Shown: positions 9,957 through 19,063 of the stretch, one piece after another
Layout of the letters: every line of letters begins with the position of its first letter
Position numbering within the stretch: the first letter of the stretch is position 1
From: Byssothecium circinans
Taxonomy: Eukaryota > Ascomycota > Dothideomycetes > Pleosporales > Massarinaceae
Assembly (NCBI GenBank): GCA_010015675.1
Contig: ML977043.1
Location: 1 to 21,641 of the forward strand
Direction of reading: 5' to 3'
DNA: 21,641 bases
Notes under the pieces: model-generated
Told to the model about the DNA's origin: nothing
Databases searched by the model: none
The model's input: the letters and a program-made list of their open reading frames with translations, nothing else
Made by a program: the position numbers and the translations under genes

Positions 9957-11420
9957 ACCATACTCCATAGTGCCGCCCTTCTGAAGATACTTGCGCTTGC
10001 GTGTTTTTCACTTGGTTACTACTGCAAGTTGCTGTTCAAGCTCTTCAATGCGCGCCTTCATCAGCGCGCTACCATGCAGCATCAACTCAGCGCCTTTAAC
10101 GAGCTGCGAAAGCCTACCCTAAGCCGTCCGTGGTGACCGAGTAATAGAATCACGTACTAGCTTTAACTATAAGCTAAATTCACGTGTATTACTTGGTGTT
10201 CTTAATTGCTACGGCGTCTCTAGTGGTGTGGGTCCTAGTGGGGTGCGTATACGCATATTAAGGTGATTAAGCACCACCTGCGCGTTCAGAGGGACTAGCC
10301 CTGTTGCCTTAAAGGCCTTTTGACAGTTCTAAACCATAAATACGCTTGAAAACGCGTCTTTAAAGGCTAGTAGGAACGCTTCCTTGTTGACGTGAAAGAC
10401 GTGTTAGCGCGCTAAGTTCTAAATAGTCTTAGAGTACTTGCGCTTAAGCGGCGAGAATAACACCACATCAAGCGGCTGAAGGATGTGTGACGAGTGCGCT
10501 AGCATACAGAGCGTAAGGATCTTATTGTCATGGCAATAATCCTTGAAATCCTGATTTAGGTGGCTTTCGTGGCCATCTAAAATCAGCAACCAATAGACGC
10601 TAACAGTTCTCGCCTTTGTATGCTCATCAAAGTGCTTTAACTACGCGAGACTAAGCTCATTGGTTGTCCATCCATTCTCTAAGACTGAGAGCTTCTAATT
10701 GCGTGGTATATCAGCTTCCTAGTACCATAAAGAGATGTGGACGCGTCCTTTATATATGATGAATAGTAGGGTGAATGTACTATTTAAACATATACTCTAG
10801 ATATCTATCACCCACTCCTTATCGCCTGGCTGAACTGTTGTAGGCCTTTCTCGCTTCTCTAAGCCAGTAACTACTTTCATAGAGCTAATAACACCCATCT
10901 GAAAGCTAGTCTCGTCAAAGTTATGTATATCATTATCGTGTACACCGTACTTTGCTTTAGTATCCTATATAAGCTTAAACCACGCGCCAACCACCTTAGG
11001 ATCTTCCTACAGTGCCCTCTAACGGTCCTTCGAACAGTTCTAAACCGTTCATAACTATTCTAAATGGTTCATGAACTATTCTGCCTAGTTGATGCCTACT
11101 TTCTTACCACCCTGCTCGCGCAGTAGTTTATTCGCCATATCCAACACTTCGTCCAACGTAGGCGCGAATCCTCGCGAATCAAGGTTAAGGATGTATAGGA
11201 TAAGTGTTTCCTGCTCAGTCAAGGACAGTTTTGAACAGTTCAGTACCGTTTCTAGTTGAAACGGTATTCCTTTGGCGCGTTCAGTAAGGACGCGAGGCTT
11301 GACGTTAAAGGCCTCAGCAGCGCTTTGATAGCTTTGGAATTAGCCTCTATTATATGCGCTAAGGGCAAGCTGTAGTCTGCCTTCATGTTAGAGTTATTCA
11401 GACCTTTATTGTTAAGGCAT
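9831..11420 (-). pseudogene. Pogo/Fot1-type transposase copy 2, RIP-inactivated
   Basis: Same transposase as at 3396-4875. ATG at 11420 (MP*Q) begins a frame in register to at least 9831. The first catalytic block is NFDETSF with Asp intact (codon at 10914-10916), unlike copy 1. The ILDGHES and HSSHILQPLDV blocks are also readable. The C-terminal QKGGTMEYG motif, typical of the family, appears here uninterrupted and spans the site where hAT inserted in copy 1. Beyond it the frame continues through the 126-bp repeat with Gln-to-stop changes and has no clear zinc knuckle. It lacks the 30-bp expansion of copy 1. Multiple TAG/TAA codons show that no full product is made. The exact C-terminus is unknown. 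Confidence 0.92.
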
Positions 11421-11518
11421 TTTCATGTTAAAGATAGAGTTAGTGTTGCTAAGGAATCATGAGCGGTTTAGTAGTGTGGGCGGTTTAGTAGTGCTTTATA
11501 TTACCTTTTTTTTACTTA

Positions 11519-13196
11519 CCTTTACTACCTAGAACAGCTCCTCCTATAGTATCTGCTTAGCTTTAGCCACCATGTCCTAAGCCATCTTACGGAAACGGCT
11601 GATGTAGATTAGTCGGCCGTTTAAGTAGAAGATCCTCTTATCCTTTAACTAGTACGCATTACCTAAGTTACTAGCCATTATTATAACGTACTTGCCGTAC
11701 GCTAGTAAGCTGATCGCCTTGCTTATTAGACTATATGAGCCGTCAGCTAGATACTTCTCTCTCACATGTAAGAAGAGTTCCCGGTCCTCGTCTATCTGCT
11801 TATCATGGCACGCCGCCAGAAGCAGTTTCTCTATGGCGAGCACCCTTATGCAGTATACCATGCCAGCGAGTATGTACGAGTAGTTCTTTGCCGTGCGCAA
11901 GTGATTCACCTCGGCGTCAATGCCTAACACGGTGAGAAAGTGAATGAGTCCACTGCTAAACAGCTAATCACCCACGGACTCAAAGATGAATAATGCAAGT
12001 GCGGCGAGCAATACCTCTAGCCAGGATTCCTAATCATTGTCATTGTCATCATCATCCTTAAGTATCTCCTATAGCGCTACCGCCAGCTCCTTCTAACAGC
12101 CCTTCTAGCAGAACAGCTCGCGCGCATCTTTCATAAGATCCATCTCTTCTGTGCGTCCGCTTCAACGGCAGGGGCGGCTATCCCTATCACCGTTACCGTC
12201 ACTTCCGCCGCTGCTACTCCTAGAGCTCTAATTACCTAAGACGTCCTCTTTATCCGCCTGCTCGCTATCTACGTCGCTATCGCCGTCCTCGCCGCGGCCG
12301 CTTCATTCTATCCTCGCCTGCTCATCAGCCACGATGCGCAGAAAGTAGCAGACGAACTTAACTATGTAGCCAGCGTAGTGGGCCTGACTCTCTAGGTTCT
12401 ATAGTCAGGCCATCAGCCATTGATTAACCTCCTGCTACTTCGCACTCTAGAGCCACTATCTTATTTCCTGTGCGAGCGTCTACAGCCTGACCACGCTCCT
12501 CTCTACTAGTAGCTTAACTAGCTTCACGGCGCACTGCAGCCTCACTTTACCCTGATTAGGCAGTCAGATCTAATGTGTAAGATGCGCTAGATTCCGCTTC
12601 GTAAGATGCTCCAGCTATCCCGTCCGCTTGAACTAGCCGGTCTTGTTGGTCTTCGCGGCCTCTGCGTCCATCACCTGCGCCTCCTCTTCATGCGCCTACG
12701 TTGTTACCTCCTATTCGGCCAGCCTTGCACGGACGACGTCGGCCGCCTCTCAGGGGACGGACGACGCGCTGTTGTTGACTGCTGCGTTAACGATGAAATA
12801 TCACCGCTGCCCGCGAGCCTAGAAGAATGTCTGCACCTTGACTTTTTAGAAAAGCGTGCTCATATCACCCCTCTATAGCAACCCATGCTCACCCTTGCAG
12901 TGCTTCCATAGCCTATCTAGATTGATCATGATGAAGTTGCAATCTTCCTCAGCGCATTAAAGCCCATCGAGCGGCTCTCCTAGCTCCTTGATCAGCGGAC
13001 CCAGTGGCGGCGGCAGGTTAACGTCCTTGGGCTTCTTGATCTACTAGTACCTATAGTACTCTACGATCCTCTCCCTCTCTTTGCTTGCTATGGCGTGATG
13101 ATCACGCAGATGCGTGTTTAGATTCTGTACACTAGTAGCATGCTCCTTGCAGACAAGCACCTTATACTCGCGAAGATACTGAAAGTTTTCTTCCAT
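11519..13196 (-). pseudogene. TLH2: 5' part of a second telomere-linked helicase, truncated and RIP-mutated
   Basis: This matches TLH1 from its start codon to the base corresponding to 7919. ATG at 13196 (MEENFQYLREYK) begins a frame that stays in register for about 559 codons. It covers the OrsD-like zinc-finger region (VCKEH..NTHLRNH) and the helical middle region, then stops at 11518/11519, where pogo copy 2 begins. The recombinase-like and helicase parts are missing. A 9-bp in-frame insertion (12769-12777) distinguishes it from TLH1; otherwise differences are almost all transitions. It carries many TAG/TAA codons, partly at other sites than TLH1, so mutation continued after duplication. 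It is non-functional. Confidence 0.93.
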
Positions 13197-13439
13197 CTTC
13201 TTAAATGATAGCGGTGATCGGGTTCGGCTGCCATTTCCCCTGCGGCGGGTTGCGCTTAGTTGTGGTGATATTACTGTAGGTAACTATGCGTTCTAGCAGA
13301 ACTCCATTGCTGCGAGAGTCTACCCTTACCTTAACTGTCACTAACGCAAAAGGTAAAGCTGCAGGATGGGGGATCAGTGCTCCTAATGCTACTAAGTGAT
13401 AGCTACATACAAAATTCATTAGGAGAACGTGTTGCTATA
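13197..13439 (-). promoter_or_regulatory. 5' flank of TLH2
   Basis: Co-linear copy of 9588-9830. A 72-codon minus-strand frame (13419-13201, beginning MNFVCSYHL) is open here, and the same frame in TLH1's flank has only two stops. It ends a few bases before the TLH2 ATG. Whether it is an upstream ORF, a leader or chance is undecided. No core promoter motif is recognised. Confidence 0.45.
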
Positions 13440-13565
13440 GAATGGATTAGCCCTCCCATCCCTACGGATTATCCCTCTCCGCGCCCTAGATTTGGGCTAG
13501 CGACCCTGACGCTAGGCCCATTCCGCCATAGATTAGGCATAATCCGTCGCGTCCTCTTAGTTAGG
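13440..13565 (-). mobile_element. Pogo remnant, 126-bp repeat copy C
   Basis: Only the C-terminal 126 bp of a third pogo transposase gene remain. Similarity ends at GTTAGG (13560-13565), after which the sequence is the broken 3' end of TLH3. In copies A and B the same GTTAGG continues as ACCATACTCCATAG. This marks the inner breakpoint of the tandem array. Confidence 0.85.
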
Positions 13566-16500
13566 TAATAAACGTAACCTAATACCTCTACTAACCGCTC
13601 CATCTTCGCTACTATATCGCAATATATGATTACCTGCCCTAGCGGCGGGTACCTCTATCTTAACCCCTCTACTAACTGCTGCACTACCTTCTCTTCGCTT
13701 TCCTCCTCCCCTGCGTCATACTCCTAGACCTGATACTAGATGTTAGCCTGCGCTATCACCCCACGGAACTACTGGCACCGTGCCTTGCCTAGTAATCCTA
13801 TTAACTAGATAAATAACTCCTCCTCGCTAGGCCATAACGTCGCTATTAAATATACTATCTATGTCTCTATAGTGACTAACCTATGCAACGCTAACATCTA
13901 GCTCCTCTACCCTTGCAACGTATCTAATACTACGTGGCACTTGTCTACCATGATCTAGTCTAACCGCCCCATCAACTGCTATCAGTGTATGAACTGCCCA
14001 AACGCCTCTCCTACCGCCGACTTAGGCGTTACTAATACTACCTAGGCCTACTCGTGCGGCCGCTAGCTACTCTACTCTACGCATGTAATGCCTGCCCGCT
14101 CACACTAATCCCTTATGTCTATATGTAATAAAACTAATGGTACTACCACCACTATCACCCTACTAGACACTAACGCTGGTAACATGAATAACACGCTCTT
14201 GCCCGCCCCTATCCCTATAATTACTACTACGGGGCTCTTCCCCCACATGATGGCCTGCAACGCTAGCTTCTAGACGCTGTAGAACTATGCCTACTTACCC
14301 ACTATCTACCTTAATCCCTCCTCTACGTCTACGTGCTATATCATCTTCTATCACTAGTACTCCTCCTCCCTGGCTTCCTTCCGTGATACTCTCGCGTGGC
14401 TATTCTGCGCCGTGGGCGCCTCCATGGCTAACGCTATCTATAAAAACGCGTGCCATTCCGTGCTGACCTGCCGTAACGCCCTCCTTTTCCTCTCCGTGCT
14501 GAACGTAGCCTCATCTATCCCCCGCCTATATATGATATTAGCCACGCTGGAACTGTGCCTAGCCTAGATATTGAATGCTTCATCCTCCTCTCCCTCCTCT
14601 CCCTCCTCGTCCGCCTGGATCAACGCCTTCACTGCTAACGTATTATTAATGTACCTGCGGAATATAGCCTTAGTCCCGTGCCTCTACATCATGATATTGA
14701 TCTTAACCCCTATGTGCTTTAACGACTACTCTTAGATAGCCTATCGCACGTGGTTACCGTTCCACAACCTTAACTAGATCAACCTATCCCCTTTATCCCC
14801 TTTATTGCCTTCGCCCCCGCCCCCCTCACTTCCCTCCTCGTCCCCCCTAGTTCTGTCCCTCTAGCTTAGGCTTAGTAAACGTGGCCTCTTCCTCTATAGC
14901 ATTATCTACGTCTTCTCTAGCTTAGGCTCCTAAATGTACGCGCTGTTAACTACGTCCCCCCTAATCGCCATCTTAATCTGCACCTAAAACGGGTGGATGA
15001 ACCATAAATAATACACTACTAACGCCCTAACCTCCTGCGGCACGTATTGATGGATCACCTTGCTCTTCCCACTTAACCTAACATTCTTATGGTACGCCGT
15101 CGCGAACACCACTAACCTATTCTTGATAGATACCCCACGCATATCTCTGTTAGCGCTATTCTTATACTAGATTGTTATCGCCTCGCTGCCTCGCACTAGT
15201 GAACCGTACGTTATGTGCACTAGCGCGATTAATAACCCTAAAAACGTCTCTATTGCCCGTTAATACGCCTCTACCTGCTCCCTCTTCTACACTGCTCCCT
15301 CCCCTGTGCTCCTAGCCACCCTCGTGCCTAGGATGTTAATGAACGCCTCCTATAACTACTTCTCCCTCCCTACGCGCCTCCCTAACCACGCTGGTAGGCT
15401 CTCCGCGTCCGTAGCGCCTTAGTTCCGCGCGTCTTCTATGAAACTCTACCCTATCCTCCTCTCTGCTAGGTTATCTACTAGACGGTCCTAATAGATTGCT
15501 AGCAACGCCATGGTCCCCTCTATGATCCCCTCCTCCTTATCTACCTATAATAATATCAGCTCCTCTAATAACTACCACCGCGCCTCCGTAACTGTGCTAT
15601 AGACTATTAACCATAACTACGGCATGCTAAACTAGATGTTACCATATAACAACGTGTCACCTACCTAATCCACCACGCCCTCCGCGCTGGTCGTGTATCA
15701 GATCTTCATCCCATACGCCTTCAACCGCTGGATGCAATTGATAGGCATCAGCTCGCTGCCATACCGCGTTAATGTCATGAACTAGTCAGCCATCTCTCGC
15801 ACAAACTAGAAATGGCTAGGCGCTATCTCCTACGCTGTCTCGCGCCTCTATCCCTCTCTCTGCAATTCAGCCACGCGTTCCTAGCGTATCTGCGTGGATT
15901 AGTACAACACTAACATGCGTGCAATAGTGACTACGGCCGCCTGCTTAGGCGTGTATATTAACGGGCTTATCTACCTATAATCCGCATTAATCCCTAACAC
16001 GGCTATGGCGCTAATTAACGCGCTACCGTACTCATCGTCCCCTAACGGGTAGTCTAATAACTCTATTATAAACGCTATTACTAACCCCTCCACCTGCTCC
16101 TCCTACTCCTAGTCTAGCTTATCTTCATCGCTGTCTAACTCCTCAAACTAATCCTCCTCTTCCTCCTCCTCCTCCGCTCGCCCCACCGCCATCTCAATCT
16201 TCTGTAATAATACCTCCTGCTAGATCATCAACTAGTATGGCGGCCTTTAGTTCTCTATATCTACGACCCCCTCCTTGTACCTCACCACCGCTAATCCGTG
16301 CGTCTGCTAAATATACCGCATGATCTCTAACTACTACCTGCTGTACCTAATCATCATCTTCTCCGTCTGCCGTGCGTTAAACGGCTTTTCGTTAGTAATG
16401 TTACCTATCTTATAGTGGTTGATGTAATTCATGGCTACTATCCTGACTACCTTTACCCTTAACGCCTGCTGCGCCTTCTAAATCACTATCTGCACCGCCT

Positions 16501-17242
16501 AACATACCCTGTCTAACGCCTTCTCCTGCCGTACTAGTGGCTGGGTTAACGTTAACAACTATTCACGATTCAACCCCTTCAAATGCTTCGCCTACCCGGC
16601 CTAATCTAACTACGCGCTGAATGCGAAACGGTCCTAGTTAGCCTAGATCTAGGACATCCTCTCCTACTTAGCCGCGTTCCATCTTTCTATGGCCTAGCTT
16701 AATGATAACTGCACTGCGCTTCCTATATCACCATCCTCGTCCTTACTGTGCGTGGGCTGCTGGACGTTACTAGGCTAGTTAACCTTAAATAACCATCCTA
16801 ACCATCCTGCACCCTACAACTTCTAGTACTACACCCCTTCTATCTATATCATCTATACCTCTGCCTAGTGGCCCTTGTACTGGCGGCCTCTCTTCCTACT
16901 ATTCTCCTATCTATGCTCTTTTTAGTAATGTTCCTATATCCGCCTTCTTTCCTAATTGATGTACCCACACGACCTGCATTGGAGCCCGTCGTAAAATACG
17001 TGCAAATGCTCTATGGGCTTGGCCACCCTATGTAGGATTACTACCTCTTCCTTAGTAGCTACCCATCAATGATACCCTGCCATGGCCCTAATAATGTCTG
17101 ATCGGGTTCTCGCTATTAATTCCTTGTGGTTGCTGTTTAAATGCGCCCGCACCTGTGACTTCAATACGGCATGGCGGTGCTCCCTGCATACAGCGACGCG
17201 CTACGCTAGCAAATACTTGAAAATGATGTCTAATTGCTCCAT
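13566..17242 (-). pseudogene. TLH3: divergent telomere-linked recombinase/helicase gene, truncated and RIP-mutated
   Basis: Relative of TLH1 but of a different subfamily. ATG at 17242 (MEQLDIIFKYLL) opens a frame in register for about 1225 codons to the junction at 13566. Codons 15-120 are a well-preserved OrsD/DUF3505-like region: VCREH...HLNSNHKEL, then YDGLQCRSCGYIN...H. Near codon 365 there is a run of Glu (EEEEEEED). Codons 670-910 carry tyrosine-recombinase signatures: LVRGSEA (Arg684), AYHK...KVIHQYVP, RHGTKAIFRR (Arg854-His855) and ARHSSSVANIIYRRG (His896, Tyr905). VSTEWHAFL follows. The helicase starts with Walker A GIGAGKS (Lys1015), then a DEAH-type box changed to VDKCHVVLD (Glu to Lys1101). 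It breaks off just after GQVIIYCDIVAKMERLVEVLG, so helicase motifs V and VI and the tail are missing. Dozens of TAG/TAA plus some TGA codons are present. The recombinase reading is inferred. Confidence 0.9.
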
Positions 17243-17320
17243 GGTATGTCTGTATAATAGATGGACCTACTATACGCGTTACTTACTACTTATTCTAATC
17301 TAGCTACCCCCTTATACTAT

Positions 17321-17361
17321 AGTTAGGGTTACTTAACTAGTTGTAATAGAAGTTAGGGTTA
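17321..17361. promoter_or_regulatory. Paired telomere-like motifs AGTTAGGGTTA upstream of TLH3
   Basis: AGTTAGGGTTA occurs at 17321-17331 and again at 17351-17361, exactly 30 bp apart and about 80-120 bp upstream of the TLH3 start. Each holds one and a half telomere units. Telomere-like motifs near genes are known binding sites for Myb/TRF-type proteins in fungi and plants. A regulatory role here is only an inference. Confidence 0.4.
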
Positions 17362-17547
17362 TTTTATTAGCTACACATGCCTTACTTATAGTTATAGGTG
17401 TAAACACTAGCTTAACGTCAGCCACACTACTCTCACCCTAATTATATCGCGAAACTATGTCGCATCCTAAATCTAAGACTAGTGATGGATTACGCTTGCT
17501 CCACTGTACCTACCTATGAAGTTGCAGCTAATATTTCCAGCGGTTGA

Positions 17548-17643
17548 GGCTTAATCCATTTAATCAAAGCTGGTAAATAGATTAAGCCCCTAGTCTTCAG
17601 CGCGCACGGTGCATAATTAAATGGATTAAGGGTATAATCCATT
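17548..17643. repeat. Cluster of inverted repeats around ATGGATTAAG
   Basis: GGCTTAATCCATTTA (17548-17562) pairs with TAAATAGATTAAGCC (17574-17588), a 15-bp stem with one mismatch and an 11-base loop. A third arm, ATTAAATGGATTAAG (17616-17630), pairs perfectly with CTTAATCCATTTAAT of the first arm. A further ATAATCCATTT lies at 17633-17643. It may be a remnant of a miniature element or a protein-binding array. Confidence 0.65.
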
Positions 17644-17890
17644 TGCGTATATGATGATAGGCAATGCCCCAAAGTGAGAGAGTCTAGCATTGCTGCATAG
17701 ATTCAAGCGGCATGGATGCGCCTTCGCCGCTTAGGCACTAGTAAACAGTAGGTGGCGTATAAGGAAGCTAGGGTACATGGCACTATTTACCCCTCCTAGT
17801 ACTAGAACCTAATTAGTACAGCCTTACCTAAAGTTTTAGGACTAAACTATCCATGGTATAGCGTTATATTGTTGCCGCATTTATAAATAT

Positions 17891-19063
17891 AACTACGTCC
17901 TCACCGCCTAGACGTTATCAATCACCCTCTTGCAAAGTCGTGCTACCTGCGACGCTCTACCTCATGCACTATGGTGTCTAAACTAGCTGCATAATCCATA
18001 CATTCTTCCGTCTTGGCAGTAGCAGGCACACATATCTATAGCCGCGCTAAACGCTGGCCGAGCGTTACTCCAAGCGTGCAAACAAGGCGCCTTGGCAGAT
18101 ATTAAGGCCTGCACTGCTTGAGTGCTAGCCTTCCCTAATATCAATGAAACTAGTCTACTAATGAAGATAGTAATAGGCGCAGCTGCCTATAGTAGCTATA
18201 TGAATAGTCTTTACTATCTCATAGCTAGCCTCCCTAGGGACTACTGGTAGGGCTATTCTAGTCCCTAGGACCTAATCATCATCCCTCCCTTTAATAGCAT
18301 CCCCTAGGAATGGCGTGCTATAGTAATGCAGGGCTACGTGGTATATCACGCTGCTGCTAGAAGTGTACCTAACGTAATGCAAGTGCTTATAGACGCTAGC
18401 CTTGCGCTTAATCATGAGGTAGAATGAATAGGGTTACCGCTTAGCATAGTAATCCTCTACAATAAATAAGACCTTATGTGCTTCCTACTTGCTAAGGGTG
18501 CTAACCTAAATAATTGATATGTATTTCCCCCTATTTCTCTACTCCACTAGGTGGCTTTATTCTAGTTGATAACTATCATGCAGTTGCTTCTCAACTACGG
18601 TGCCACTGTGCGAGGATCAATGGCCTTGCAAGGCGCCGCAGAGGTAGGTTGCATCAAAGCTGTAGCGCTCTTGCTTAAGTTAGGCGCTGACGTGAATAAG
18701 GTTTTCCACTAGAACATATCTAACCATGACGTAGACGTGATAGGCTCTGCACTCCATATTATAGTGCGGCATAAGTAAGAGGATATGGTTGAATTCCTTC
18801 TACGCCACAGCGCGAGGTAGGACTTGCTAGATGGTGACTAAGCTACAGTAAAGGCGTTAGCTATAGGGAAGGGAAACCCTAGGATTATACGTCTGTTGCA
18901 GTAGCACGAACCTAGTGATCCTAGAAATCCTTTATAAATAGACCGTAATCTATTCAAACTATCTAGGTAAGATAATGTGCTAGCCTACGCCGCCCGCACT
19001 ATAATCCTTCCTAGGACGCGCTATGCTAGTCTGCGTTACTAAGTCTAGTTCATCCTAGGCTAA
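17891..19063 (+). pseudogene. Ankyrin-repeat protein gene, RIP-inactivated
   Basis: Ankyrin repeats are protein-interaction modules. In fungi they are common in F-box, NACHT and other subtelomeric proteins. One plus-strand frame is readable from about 17891 to a TAA at 19061-19063. Recognisable repeats include RALLQACKQGALADIK (about 18050), VMQVLIDASLALN (about 18370), DLMCFLLAKGANLNN (about 18480), MQLLLNYGATVRG then CIKAVALLLKLGADVN (18578-18700), SALHIIVRHK with EDMVEFLLRHSAR (about 18740-18820), and a final RIIRLLQ. The stretch before about 18030 could be a degenerate F-box (LQSRATCDALPHALW), but this is weak. Stops include TAG, TAA and at least three TGA. No start codon can be assigned; the left limit is approximate. 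Confidence 0.8.

Larger units (their letters stand above)
9831..11518 (-). mobile_element. Pogo/Fot1-type DNA transposon copy 2
   Basis: Second copy of the element at 96-4955, without the hAT insertion. It preserves the empty site CTCCATAG-TGCCGCC at 9963-9976. On the left it merges with the TLH1 5' flank. On the right its sequence ends at ACTTA (11518) and is joined directly to the middle of TLH2. That junction is a deletion point and not a transposon end. GGCGGTTTAGTAGTG is duplicated in tandem near its right end. Exact terminal repeats and the TA target duplication expected for this family could not be defined. Confidence 0.85.
17243..17890. other. Gene-free region upstream of TLH3 with telomere-like motifs and inverted repeats
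   Basis: This interval separates the divergent TLH3 (minus) and ankyrin-type (plus) pseudogenes, so it should hold both promoters. It contains two copies of AGTTAGGGTTA (17321 and 17351) and a cluster of inverted repeats (17548-17643). No long open frame, tRNA or other RNA gene was recognised. Confidence 0.6.

Noticed and set aside
9744..10136. Plus-strand 130-codon ORF
   Set aside because: The longest plus-strand frame in the pogo/TLH area, but it is antisense to the pogo copy 2 C-terminus and shows no domain. In copy 1 the equivalent is broken.
11692..12878. Plus-strand ORFs at 11692-11883, 11735-11935 and 12606-12878
   Set aside because: All are antisense to TLH2, and their counterparts in TLH1 are not conserved as proteins.
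17082..17303. Plus-strand 73-codon ORF
   Set aside because: Antisense to the start of TLH3, whose OrsD-like finger motifs are clear on the minus strand.
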